The translations under genes were made by a program, and so were the position numbers. This document shows positions 7,643-15,532 of a DNA stretch of 64,000 nucleotides, piece after piece. Under the pieces are notes generated by a model. The model searched no databases and was not told where the DNA came from. It saw only the letters and a program-made list of their open reading frames with translations. Within the stretch, counting starts at the first letter, position 1. The number at the start of each line of letters is the position of its first letter. The DNA is from Streptomyces pactum (GTDB lineage Bacteria > Actinomycetota > Actinomycetes > Streptomycetales > Streptomycetaceae), in NCBI RefSeq assembly GCF_002005225.1, contig NZ_CP019724.1, positions 868,001 to 932,000 on the forward strand, written 5' to 3'.

Positions 7643-8461
7643 CTACCGGGCGCCCTTCGGGAAGGCGTGCGCGAACGCCTCCCGCACCGTGCCGCCCGGC
7701 GTGCGGTCCAGGATGCCGAACGTCACCCGCTCGAAGGCTTCCGAGAACCGTCCGCCGGGCCCGAGCAGCCCCCGGAACGCGCCCGCGACCTGGGCGGGGT
7801 CGTTGCGGAACACCCCGCAGCCCCAGGCGCCGAGCACCAGCCGCCGGTACCCGTGGGCCGCGGCCGTCTCCAGCACCCGTTCGGCGCGTGCGGCCAGGGC
7901 GGCGGGCACGTCGGCGGCCCGCCGCGGGACCGTACGCAGCACCACGCCCGCGTTCGGCGCGGCGGAGGTGAGGAAGCCGGCGGTGTACGGCTCGTCCAGC
8001 AGGCGGCCGCGGTCGTCGCGGAAGACGGGCACGGCGGGCGAGTGGATGACGCGGTCCGTGTAGAACGGGTCGCGGTGGGCGCGATGGTGGTCGTAGAACT
8101 CGCGCGCCCGCAGCAGGCAGGTGTACAGCGCGGAGGTCCGGCACAGGGCCTCCTCCTGGGCCTGGGCGCCGTTGAGGTAGCCGCCGCCCGGATTGCGGGC
8201 CGAGGCGAAGTTCAGCACGGCGACCTGGCCGCCGAGGCGGCGTGCGGCCTCCAGGCTGCTCTCGCCGGTGACCTCGAAGACCGTCCGCACCGCGGCGAAG
8301 GGGGCCGGTTCGACGGGAGCGGGTCCGTACATCCGGGTACCGTCCCGTGCCGCCTCGACGGCCGCGGCGATGGGCACCTCGCGCCCGCCGGACGCACGGT
8401 AGGACCCCGCCGTGACGATCTGTTCCGTCTGCTGTGCGATGCCCCGCAGGCGCGCGCTCAC
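7643..8461 (-). CDS. Bacterial-type poly(ADP-ribose) glycohydrolase-like protein (TIGR02452/DUF2263)
   Basis: 272 residues from GTG 8461. The segment NFASARNPGGGYLNGAQAQEE contains the PARG signature GGG-X7-QEE, with paired Glu residues for ADP-ribose hydrolysis. A macrodomain-like C-terminal half includes LGAWGCGVFRNDP. Bacterial PARGs remove ADP-ribose chains from proteins or nucleic acids. In Streptomyces the cognate transferase is usually encoded elsewhere, and none is seen here. The N-terminal ~80 residues (TEQIVTAGSYRASGGREV) are the family's DUF2263 part. The frame is open to 8782, but homology starts at VSARLRGI. Divergent from egtA, with a 287-base spacer holding GGGAACGTCCC but no clear promoter. 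Confidence 0.85.
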   Translation of the reverse strand: MSARLRGIAQQTEQIVTAGSYRASGGREVPIAAAVEAARDGTRMYGPAPVEPAPFAAVRTVFEVTGESSLEAARRLGGQVAVLNFASARNPGGGYLNGAQAQEEALCRTSALYTCLLRAREFYDHHRAHRDPFYTDRVIHSPAVPVFRDDRGRLLDEPYTAGFLTSAAPNAGVVLRTVPRRAADVPAALAARAERVLETAAAHGYRRLVLGAWGCGVFRNDPAQVAGAFRGLLGPGGRFSEAFERVTFGILDRTPGGTVREAFAHAFPKGAR

Positions 8462-8748
8462 GGCGCCACCCCCGTGGACGCCGTGACCGCGCGCCGCGCG
8501 GCCTCCCCCGTCGTGCTCATGCACGAATCCTGGGTGATGCTGGTGATGCGGTGCAACGGAGTTTCCCGACCGGCGAACGACGGGGAATGCCCCCGGGAAT
8601 GGACGGGTCGCGGAGATTACCGAGTGGGAACGTCCCGTAATGCACCCTTGTGCGGAGCGGCACGAGGGTCTTGGGTGGGACGAGTGTGCCGACCCGGCCC
8701 ACCGCGAATGGGTCGGCGGCATGGATGGAATCTCAGGAGGATCCCGAC

Positions 8749-10050
8749 ATGTCCGATGCGGTAAGTGGCTGCACGCGGCCACGCACCACCGTCACCGAAG
8801 CCGAGGTCGAGGCGCTGGTCCACGGCATCTGCTTCAAGACCGGCCCGCCCAGGCGCCTCGGTGTCGAGGTGGAATGGCTCGTCCACGAGCTGCGCGCGCC
8901 GCGGCTCACCGTGTCACCCGAACGGCTCGAAGCGGTCTACGCCGCACTGCGGGCAGTGCCCCTGAGGTCGGCCCTGACCGTCGAGCCCGGCGGCCAGTTG
9001 GAGCTGAGTTCGCTCCCCGCCGCCTCCCTGATGGAATGCATCGGTTCCGTGTCCGCCGACCTCACCGCCGTCCGAGCGGTGCTGCGCGAGGACGGTCTCG
9101 CCCTCGTCGGCCTCGGCCACGACCCCTGGCACGTGCCCCGCCGCTTCCTGCGGCAGCCGCGCTACGACGCCATGGAGGCCTGCCTCGACCGCACCGGCCC
9201 CGCGGGCCGCTTCATGATGTGCGCCTCGGCCTCCGTGCAGGTGTGTCTGGACGCCGGGCACGAGGAGCCCGGCCCCCTCGGTCACGTACGCCGTTGGTGG
9301 CTCGCCCACCAGCTGGGAGCGGTGCTGCTGGCCGCGTTCGCCAACTCCCCGCTGGCCGGCGACCGGCCCACCGGCTGGCGGTCCACCCGGCAACTGCGGT
9401 GGACGCAGATCGGCACCGGCCGCGCGGGCGGCCCCCCGCTGGACGCCGACCCGCGCGGCGCCTGGACCCGGCACGTCCTGGACGCCCCGGTGATGTGCGT
9501 CCGCCACGACGGCGGGCCCTGGGACGTGCCCGAGGGCATGACCTTCCGGGAGTGGATCCGGAGCCGGACCCCGAGACCGCCGACCCGGGAGGATCTCGAC
9601 TACCACCTCACCACGCTGTTCCCGCCGGTCAGACCACGCGGCCACCTGGAGCTGCGCATGATCGACGCGCAGCCCGGGGACGACGGCTGGACGGTTCCGC
9701 TCGCCGTGACGGCGGCGCTGTTCGAGGACCCGGAGGCCACCGAGACCGCCTACCGGGCCGTGAAGCCCCTCGCCGAGCGCACGCTGGGTCTGCCCGCCCC
9801 GCACAACCCGCTGTACCGGGACGCGGCCCGCGACGCCCTCACCGATCCGGAGCTGCGCGAGGCGGCCGTCACGTGCTTCACCGCGGCGCTCGCCGCCCTG
9901 CCCCGGCTCGGCGCCACCGCCGAGGTGGTGGACGCCGTCGCGGCACACCTGGAGCGCTACGTCCTCCGGGGCCGCTGCCCCGCCGACGACCTGCTGGACA
10001 TGCCGGACGGCGCGAGCCGTGGCCCGCACGGGAGGGAGACCCGCCCATGA
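8749..10050 (+). CDS. egtA: Glutamate-cysteine ligase EgtA (ergothioneine pathway)
   Basis: 433 residues. It is a GCS2-type glutamate-cysteine ligase that makes gamma-glutamylcysteine, the sulfur donor for ergothioneine synthesis. Motifs include LGVEVEWLVHELR near the N-terminus, LTVEPGGQLELSSLP (the ATP/Mg- and glutamate-binding GGQ.E motif) and HLELRMIDAQPGDDGW. ATG 8749 has an ideal AGGAGG at 8735-8740 with eight-base spacing, although the frame opens at 8650. It is the first gene of egtABCD and its stop codon overlaps the egtB start (ATGA). Confidence 0.95.
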   Translation: MSDAVSGCTRPRTTVTEAEVEALVHGICFKTGPPRRLGVEVEWLVHELRAPRLTVSPERLEAVYAALRAVPLRSALTVEPGGQLELSSLPAASLMECIGSVSADLTAVRAVLREDGLALVGLGHDPWHVPRRFLRQPRYDAMEACLDRTGPAGRFMMCASASVQVCLDAGHEEPGPLGHVRRWWLAHQLGAVLLAAFANSPLAGDRPTGWRSTRQLRWTQIGTGRAGGPPLDADPRGAWTRHVLDAPVMCVRHDGGPWDVPEGMTFREWIRSRTPRPPTREDLDYHLTTLFPPVRPRGHLELRMIDAQPGDDGWTVPLAVTAALFEDPEATETAYRAVKPLAERTLGLPAPHNPLYRDAARDALTDPELREAAVTCFTAALAALPRLGATAEVVDAVAAHLERYVLRGRCPADDLLDMPDGASRGPHGRETRP

Positions 10051-11408
10051 CCGACCCCGCCATGGAGACCGCCGACGCCACCAGCACGGCCGGCGGACCC
10101 GCCACCGACGCCGGGAGCCTGCGTGAGCGGGCCCTGGCCACGCTCGTCACGGCCCGGGACCGCACCACGCTGCTGACCGGTTGCGTGGAGGGCCCCGACC
10201 TGACCGCCCAGGTGTCGCCGCTGATGTCCCCGCTGGTGTGGGACCTGGCGCACATAGGCAACCAGGAGGAGCAGTGGCTGCTGCGCGCCGTCGCCGGGCA
10301 GGAGGCGATACGGCCCGAGATCGACAGCCTCTACGACGCCTTCGAGCATCCGCGCGCCGAGCGGCCGAAGCTGCCGCTGCTGTCGCCCGCCGAGGCCCGC
10401 CGCTACGCGGCCGACGTGCGCGCACGGGCGCTGGACGTGCTGGAGAGCACCGCGTTCCACGGGACTCGGCTGACGGAGGCGGGCTTCGCCTTCGGGATGA
10501 TCGCCCAGCACGAGCAGCAGCACGACGAGACCATGCTGATAACCCACCAGCTCCGCAAGGGCCCGCAGGCGCTGACCGCCCCGGACCCGGACCCGGTGCC
10601 GCTGTTCACCGGCCCGGCGGAGGTCCTGGTGCCCGGCGGCCCGTTCGAGATGGGCACGTCGGCCGAACCGTGGGCCCTGGACAACGAGAGGCCCGCGCAC
10701 CGGGTCGAGGTGGCGCCCTTCCACCTCGACACCACACCGGTGACCAACGGCGCCTACCAGGCGTTCATCGCCGACGGCGGCTACGACGACCCGCGCTGGT
10801 GGACGCCGGCGGGCTGGGACCACATCCGCCGGCACGCCGTCACCGCCCCGCTGTTCTGGCGCCGCGACGGCGGGCAGTGGCTGCGGCGCCGCTTCGGGGT
10901 CACCGAGGTGGTGCCGGCCGACGAGCCGGTCGTGCACGTGTGCTGGTACGAGGCCGACGCGTACGCCCGCTGGGCCGGACGGCGGCTGCCCACCGAGGCC
11001 GAGTGGGAGAAGGCAGCCCGGTACGACCCGGCGGGCGAGCGCACGATGCGCTACCCGTGGGGCGACGCCGATCCGGGACCCGAGCACGCCAACCTCGGCC
11101 AGCGGCATCTGCGCCCGGCGCCCGCCGGCGGCTACCCGGCCGGTGAGTCGCCGCTCGGGATACGACAGTTGATCGGCGATGTCTGGGAGTGGACGTCGAG
11201 CGACTTCGCCCCGTACCCGGGCTTCCGGGCGTTCCCGTACAAGGAGTACTCGGAGGTGTTCTTCGGGCCCGAGTACAAGGTGCTGCGCGGCGGTTCCTTC
11301 GCCGTGGACGCGGTGGCCTGCCGGGGTACGTTCCGCAACTGGGACTATCCGATCCGGCGGCAGATCTTCTCCGGATTCCGCACCGCCCGTTCGGCGGGGG
11401 CCTCCTGA
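10047..11408 (+). CDS. egtB: Ergothioneine sulfoxide synthase EgtB
   Basis: 453 residues. A non-heme iron enzyme that joins hercynine to gamma-glutamylcysteine with O2 to give the sulfoxide. The N-terminal DinB-like domain shows iron ligands in DLAHIGNQEE and the HX3H motif AQHEQQHDET. The C-terminal formylglycine-generating-enzyme-like domain runs from VPGGPFEMGTSAEPWALDNERPAH to VLRGGSFAVD and FSGFRTAR, with GDVWEWTSSDF. ATG 10047 overlaps the egtA stop, and the stop overlaps the egtC start, so the operon is translationally coupled. The same frame is open far upstream through egtA, but that is not coding. Confidence 0.95.
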   Translation: MTDPAMETADATSTAGGPATDAGSLRERALATLVTARDRTTLLTGCVEGPDLTAQVSPLMSPLVWDLAHIGNQEEQWLLRAVAGQEAIRPEIDSLYDAFEHPRAERPKLPLLSPAEARRYAADVRARALDVLESTAFHGTRLTEAGFAFGMIAQHEQQHDETMLITHQLRKGPQALTAPDPDPVPLFTGPAEVLVPGGPFEMGTSAEPWALDNERPAHRVEVAPFHLDTTPVTNGAYQAFIADGGYDDPRWWTPAGWDHIRRHAVTAPLFWRRDGGQWLRRRFGVTEVVPADEPVVHVCWYEADAYARWAGRRLPTEAEWEKAARYDPAGERTMRYPWGDADPGPEHANLGQRHLRPAPAGGYPAGESPLGIRQLIGDVWEWTSSDFAPYPGFRAFPYKEYSEVFFGPEYKVLRGGSFAVDAVACRGTFRNWDYPIRRQIFSGFRTARSAGAS

Positions 11409-12262
11409 TGTGCCGTCACCTCGCCTACGTGGGCCCCGTGGAGCCCCTCGGCCGGCTCCTGGTGACCCCGCCGCACGCCCTGTACCGCCAGTCCTGGGCA
11501 CCCAGACACCAGCGCTACGGCACGGTCAACGCCGACGGGTTCGGCGTCGGCTGGTACGCCGAGGGGGACCCGGTGCCGGCGCGGTACCGGCGGGCCGGGC
11601 CGATCTGGGCCGACCAGTCCTTCGCCGACCTGGCCCGGGTGGTGCGGACCGGCGCGCTGCTCGCCGCCGTACGGGACGCGACGCTCTCGGGCGCCGACGC
11701 GGAGGCCGCCGCGGCGCCGTTCGCCTCGGGGACCTGGCTGTTCAGCCACAACGGTGCCGTCGCGGGCTGGCCCGGCTCGCTCGCGCGGGTGGCCGGGACG
11801 CTGCCGCCCGGGGACCTGCTGTCCCTGGAGGCCCGCAACGACTCGGCGCTCGTGTGGGCACTGGTGCTGGCCCGGCTGCGCGCCGGGGACGACGAGGGCC
11901 GGGCGCTCGCCGAGACGGTGCTGGAGGTCGCCGCGGCGGCCCCCGCCTCCCGGCTCAACCTGCTGCTCACCAGCGGCGCCACCATCACGGCCACCACCTG
12001 GGGCGACACCCTGTGGTACCTGACCCGTCCCGGTGACGGCACGGTCGTCGCCTCGGAGCCGTACGACGGCGACGCGCGCTGGCGGGAGGTCCCCGACCGC
12101 ACCCTGCTCGCGGCGAGCCGCACGGACGTGTCACTCACTCCGCTCAAGGACCCGGCTCCGCCCGAGGAGCCGGCCCCGCTCGACGACCCGGCCCCGCTCG
12201 AGGACCCGGGCGACAACGCCCTCGCTGACGCATTCGTCTCCCCGAAGGAGCCCCGTACGTGA
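11408..12262 (+). CDS. egtC: Gamma-glutamyl hercynylcysteine sulfoxide amidohydrolase EgtC
   Basis: 284 residues. A class II glutamine amidotransferase-fold hydrolase that removes glutamate from gamma-glutamyl-hercynylcysteine sulfoxide. Met1 is followed by Cys2 (MCRHLAYVGP), the N-terminal nucleophile exposed after Met removal. NADGFGVGWYAEGDP and WLFSHNGAVAGWP are family motifs. The last ~45 residues are a Pro/Glu/Asp-rich low-complexity tail with short repeats (PAPPEEPAPLDDPAPLED) that is not part of the catalytic fold. The start overlaps the egtB stop (TGATG) and the stop overlaps egtD (GTGA). Confidence 0.93.
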   Translation: MCRHLAYVGPVEPLGRLLVTPPHALYRQSWAPRHQRYGTVNADGFGVGWYAEGDPVPARYRRAGPIWADQSFADLARVVRTGALLAAVRDATLSGADAEAAAAPFASGTWLFSHNGAVAGWPGSLARVAGTLPPGDLLSLEARNDSALVWALVLARLRAGDDEGRALAETVLEVAAAAPASRLNLLLTSGATITATTWGDTLWYLTRPGDGTVVASEPYDGDARWREVPDRTLLAASRTDVSLTPLKDPAPPEEPAPLDDPAPLEDPGDNALADAFVSPKEPRT

Positions 12263-13221
12263 GCCCGTTCCGTCTCACCCGCACGCTGCCCGAGGACGCC
12301 ACGGACGCCGCCCTGCGCGCCGACGTCCTGGCGGGCCTGACGAGCACGCCCAAGTGGCTGCCGCCCAAGTGGTTCTACGACGCGCGGGGCAGCGAGCTGT
12401 TCGAGGAGATCACCGCGCTGCCCGAGTACTACCCGACCCGTGCCGAGCGGGAGATCCTCGTCGACCGGGCCGGCGAGATCGCCGCGGCCACCGGTGCCCG
12501 CACCCTGGTGGAGCTGGGTTCCGGTTCCTCGGAGAAGACCCGGTTCCTGCTGGACGCGCTGACCGGGCTGCGCGGCTACGTGCCGGTCGACGTCAGCGAG
12601 AGCGCCCTCACCCAGGCCGGGGAGGCGCTCGTCGCCGAGCGGCCGGACCTCCAGGTGCACGCGCTGATCGCCGACTTCACCGGAGGGCTGACGCTGCCCG
12701 AGACACCGGGTCCCCGGCTGGTGGCGTTCCTCGGCGGCACGATCGGCAACCTGCTGCCCGGCGAGCGCGCCGCTTTCCTGGCCGCCGTCCGCGCCCTGCT
12801 GTCCCCGGGTGACGCCCTGCTGCTGGGCACGGACCTGGTCAAGGACGAGCGGGTGCTGGTCCGGGCGTACGACGACGCGGCCGGGGTGACCGCCGCGTTC
12901 GACAAGAACGTGCTGTCCGTCATCAACCGGGAGCTGGCGGCCGACTTCGCGCCCGCCGCCTTCGAGCACGTGGCGGTGTGGAACGCCGACCGCGAGTGGA
13001 TCGAGATGCGCCTGCGCTCGCGCACCGCGCAGACGGTGAAGGTCCAGGCGCTCGATCTGGCGGTGGAGTTCGCGGAAGGGGAGGAGCTGCGCACCGAGGT
13101 GTCCGCGAAGTTCCGGCGGGAGGGCGTACGGGCCGAACTGGCCGCGGCCGGTCTCGAGCTGGCCCACTGGTGGACGGACGGCGAGGATCGTTTCGCGCTG
13201 TCGCTGAGCGTGGCGCGCTGA
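12259..13221 (+). CDS. egtD: L-histidine N-alpha-methyltransferase EgtD
   Basis: 320 residues from GTG. It trimethylates histidine with SAM to give hercynine, the first committed ergothioneine intermediate. KWFYDARGSELFEEITALPEYYPTR is the family's histidine-binding N-terminal motif. LVELGSGSSEKTRFLLDAL is the SAM-binding glycine loop, and FLGGTIGNL and HWWTDGEDRFALSLS close the fold. It is the last gene of the operon and ends 12 bases from the convergent binding-protein gene. The PLP lyase egtE is not in this window, so final C-S cleavage must be encoded elsewhere. Confidence 0.95.
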   Translation: MSPFRLTRTLPEDATDAALRADVLAGLTSTPKWLPPKWFYDARGSELFEEITALPEYYPTRAEREILVDRAGEIAAATGARTLVELGSGSSEKTRFLLDALTGLRGYVPVDVSESALTQAGEALVAERPDLQVHALIADFTGGLTLPETPGPRLVAFLGGTIGNLLPGERAAFLAAVRALLSPGDALLLGTDLVKDERVLVRAYDDAAGVTAAFDKNVLSVINRELAADFAPAAFEHVAVWNADREWIEMRLRSRTAQTVKVQALDLAVEFAEGEELRTEVSAKFRREGVRAELAAAGLELAHWWTDGEDRFALSLSVAR

Positions 13222-13233
13222 CGCGGCGGCGCG

Positions 13234-14499
13234 TCAGCCCCCGTCGAGGTCCAGCAGTTCGGTGATGCGGTCGGAGGCCTTGCGGGCCTCCGACTCCGCG
13301 TCGCCCCCGGTGAGCACCTTCGTCATGTACGCCTTGATCGGGTTGTCCGCCTCGACCGCGCCCCACCGGGGCGTACCGGGAGTCGCCCGGCCCTGCGCGG
13401 CGCCGGCCGCCATGGCGGCGACGCCCTCCTCGCCGGCGACGGCCTTGGCGAGCGACTTCTTGTTCGGAACGTAGTTCATGGTGCGGGCCAGGTCGGTGTT
13501 CCACTTGGTGCCCACGAGCGCCTCGACCACGGCGAGGGCGCCGTCGCGTTCGTCGGTGTTCTTCGGCACCACGAGGTCGGAGCCGCCGATGAAGACCGCG
13601 CCGGGCTTGCCGGCCTTCTTTCCGGGCACCGGGAAGAAGCCCAGTTCGCCCTTGAGGCCGGGGTTCTCGCGCACGATGGACTGGGCGAGCCCCGGCACCG
13701 CGACGATCTGCGCGACCTGCCCCTTCGCGAACACGCCGGCCTGCGGAGGGTGTTCCTCGTCGGCGTCCAGCGGACCGTCGCCCAGGGCCTGCAGTTCGCG
13801 GTAGAAGTCCATGCCCCGCAGGGCGGCCTGCGAGTCCAGGGCGCCCGTCCAGGTACCGCCCTCCTGTTCGGCCAGCTCACCGCCCTCGTCCCAGATGAAG
13901 CCGGAGAGCGTGTACCAGTCCTGTCCGGCCAGGTAGATACCCTGGTCACCGCCCGAGTCGAGCTTCTCGGTGACGGTGAGCCACTCCTCGCGGGTGCGGG
14001 GCGGTGCGGTGATGCCGGCCTGCTCGAACAGGTCCTTGCGGTAGATGACCACGCGGTTGGCGGCGTACCAGGGGATGCCGAACTGCTGGGACATGTACTC
14101 CCCGGGTTCGGCGAGACCCGGGAGCCAGTCCCGGATGCCCCAGTCACGCATCGACTCCAGTGTCAGGTCCTCCAGCCGGCCGCCCTCGGCGTACTGCGGG
14201 ACCTGGGTGTTGCCGACCTCGATGACGTCCGGTTGCCCGTCGGCGCCGTCGGACCTCATCGCGGCCTGCACCTTCTCGCCGATGCCGGTCCACTCCTGGA
14301 TGCGGATGTCCAGGTCGAGATCGGGGTGTTCGCGCTCGAAGTCCTTGGTGAAGCGCTTGAGGAAGTCCTCCGAGGCGCTGCCCTTCATCAGCCACACGGT
14401 GACCGGGCGCCGCTCGCTCCCGCTGTCCGACGACGTCAGGCCGCAGCCGCTGAGCAGGGAGGCGGACACACAGACAAGGGCAAGGAGGCGACGTCTCAC
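13234..14499 (-). CDS. Extracellular solute (sugar)-binding lipoprotein, family 1, orphan
   Basis: 421 residues from GTG 14499, which has AAGGA six bases upstream. Basic n-region, hydrophobic core and lipobox LSGC (Cys19) indicate a lipoprotein. The mature part has the CUT1 binding-protein pattern VTVWLMKGSASEDFLKRFTKDFEREHPDL, a QYAEGGRLEDLT segment and TPRWGAVEADNPIKAYMTKVL near the end. It should deliver an oligosaccharide to an ABC importer, but no permease genes adjoin it, so it must use permeases encoded elsewhere. A TTGGT-N4-ACCAA palindrome ~110 bases upstream may be its operator. Confidence 0.88.
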   Translation of the reverse strand: MRRRLLALVCVSASLLSGCGLTSSDSGSERRPVTVWLMKGSASEDFLKRFTKDFEREHPDLDLDIRIQEWTGIGEKVQAAMRSDGADGQPDVIEVGNTQVPQYAEGGRLEDLTLESMRDWGIRDWLPGLAEPGEYMSQQFGIPWYAANRVVIYRKDLFEQAGITAPPRTREEWLTVTEKLDSGGDQGIYLAGQDWYTLSGFIWDEGGELAEQEGGTWTGALDSQAALRGMDFYRELQALGDGPLDADEEHPPQAGVFAKGQVAQIVAVPGLAQSIVRENPGLKGELGFFPVPGKKAGKPGAVFIGGSDLVVPKNTDERDGALAVVEALVGTKWNTDLARTMNYVPNKKSLAKAVAGEEGVAAMAAGAAQGRATPGTPRWGAVEADNPIKAYMTKVLTGGDAESEARKASDRITELLDLDGG

Positions 14500-14609
14500 G
14501 TGGGGTCCTTCTGGTCGTACAGGTCGACGGCCGGCCGACGAGGCCTGCGTTCGATGGGAGACCCGACGTGGGGGGACGAACCGGAGGGCTCGTACGGGTG
14601 ACTGGGATT

Positions 14610-14623
14610 TTGGTATGGACCAA
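14610..14623. promoter_or_regulatory. DasR-like (dre-type) palindrome TTGGT-N4-ACCAA
   Basis: TTGGTATGGACCAA has perfect 5-bp arms and resembles the TGGTCTAGACCA core of DasR sites (GntR family), matching the outer TGGT/ACCA but not the CTAG centre. It lies ~110 bases upstream of the sugar-binding lipoprotein gene and ~115 bases upstream of the dodecin gene on the other strand. Confidence 0.4.
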
Positions 14624-14738
14624 TGCGGAGGGTCAAGGGGTGATTCGATCACTTTCTCGACACGTGCGCCGCGCCGGCACTTGAGGCAGGGTGGAGTGAC
14701 ACGGGACCCACCGGCGCCCCGCGGAAGGGAGCACCCGC

Positions 14739-14954
14739 ATGTCCAACCACACCTACCGGGTCACCGAGATCGTCGGCACCTCGCCCGACGGCGTCGACCA
14801 GGCCGTCCGCAACGGCATCAGCCGCGCCTCCCAGACCCTGCGCAACCTGGACTGGTTCGAGGTGACGCAGGTGCGCGGGCAGATCGAGGAGGGGCAGGTC
14901 GCGCACTGGCAGGTCGGCCTGAAGCTCGGCTTCCGCCTGGAGGAGTCGGACTGA
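14739..14954 (+). CDS. Dodecin family flavin-binding protein
   Basis: 71 residues, the usual dodecin length. HTYRVTEIVGTSPDGVDQAVRNGI, then LDWFEVTQVRGQIEEGQVAHWQVGLKLGFRLEE, is the complete beta-alpha-beta-beta dodecin fold, with the conserved Trp and Gln that stack on flavin. Dodecins form hollow 12-mers that store or buffer riboflavin/FMN, or coenzyme A in some actinobacteria. GGAAGGGAG lies just upstream of ATG 14739. It is monocistronic and convergent with the HAD gene, sharing a terminator. Confidence 0.92.
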   Translation: MSNHTYRVTEIVGTSPDGVDQAVRNGISRASQTLRNLDWFEVTQVRGQIEEGQVAHWQVGLKLGFRLEESD

Positions 14955-14986
14955 CCGCACCGGGCGTGTCCACCCGGGACGGTCAG
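14951..14986. terminator. Bidirectional hairpin between dodecin and HAD genes
   Basis: CTGACCG/CGGTCAG and inner CCGGG/CCCGG pair around a two-by-two internal mismatch and an 8-base loop. The structure overlaps both stop codons of the convergent genes. Confidence 0.65.
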
Positions 14987-15474
14987 GTGCGCCCCTCGCG
15001 CTCCTGCGCCACGCGCAGCTCCGCCGACCGGACCGCCCAGCGCGCCCGGACGACGGTGAAACCCGCCCGTTCGGCGTCGTCGCACACCAGCTCGTCGTCG
15101 TCCACGAGGACCCGGACCTCATGGGTGCGGGCGAGCCGCCGCAGGATCTCCAGCTTGGTCCGGCGGGCGGGCCGGCGGTCGGCGTTGCCGCGCATGTGCA
15201 CGGGCCCCTCGGGCAGGCCGTGCGCGGCCAGCCAGTCGAGCGTGTCGCGCCGGCAGCGCTCCGGCCGCCCGGTCAGATAGACGATCCCGCACTCCTCGGC
15301 GCTCTCCCGCACCAGCGCGATCCCGTCCGCGAGCGGCGGATCGTGCGGGGCGGCGGCGAAGAAGGCGTCCCAGTCGCGCGGCCGGCGCTCCAGGAACCGC
15401 TGCCGGTGCGCGGTGTCGGCGAGGGTGTTGTCCAGGTCGAACACGGCCAGCGGGGGCCTGCTGCTGTCGGTCAC
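14983..15474 (-). CDS. HAD-superfamily phosphatase
   Basis: 163 residues from GTG 15474. Motif I is VFDLDNTLAD (Asp13 nucleophile, Asp15). Motif II lies in VYLTGRPE, a basic RRTKLEIL supplies motif III, and VLVDDDELVCDDA gives motif IV. This set resembles the acid-phosphatase / polynucleotide 3'-phosphatase branch of HAD proteins with little cap domain. The substrate is unknown. It is divergent from the luciferase-like monooxygenase, with 58 bases between starts, so promoters must overlap. Confidence 0.85.
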   Translation of the reverse strand: MTDSSRPPLAVFDLDNTLADTAHRQRFLERRPRDWDAFFAAAPHDPPLADGIALVRESAEECGIVYLTGRPERCRRDTLDWLAAHGLPEGPVHMRGNADRRPARRTKLEILRRLARTHEVRVLVDDDELVCDDAERAGFTVVRARWAVRSAELRVAQEREGRT

Positions 15475-15532
15475 CCGCCCACCCTAGGCGCCGCACCGGG
15501 AATGCCGCCGCCACGCGGACGTTGAACACCGT

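Noticed and set aside
8640..11408. A single long plus-strand frame covering egtA and egtB
   Set aside because: The first part is out of frame with egtA and has no homology; only 10047-11408 is EgtB. High GC keeps false frames open.
14653..14738. A second short gene before dodecin
   Set aside because: No start codon with ribosome-binding site and no recognisable peptide.
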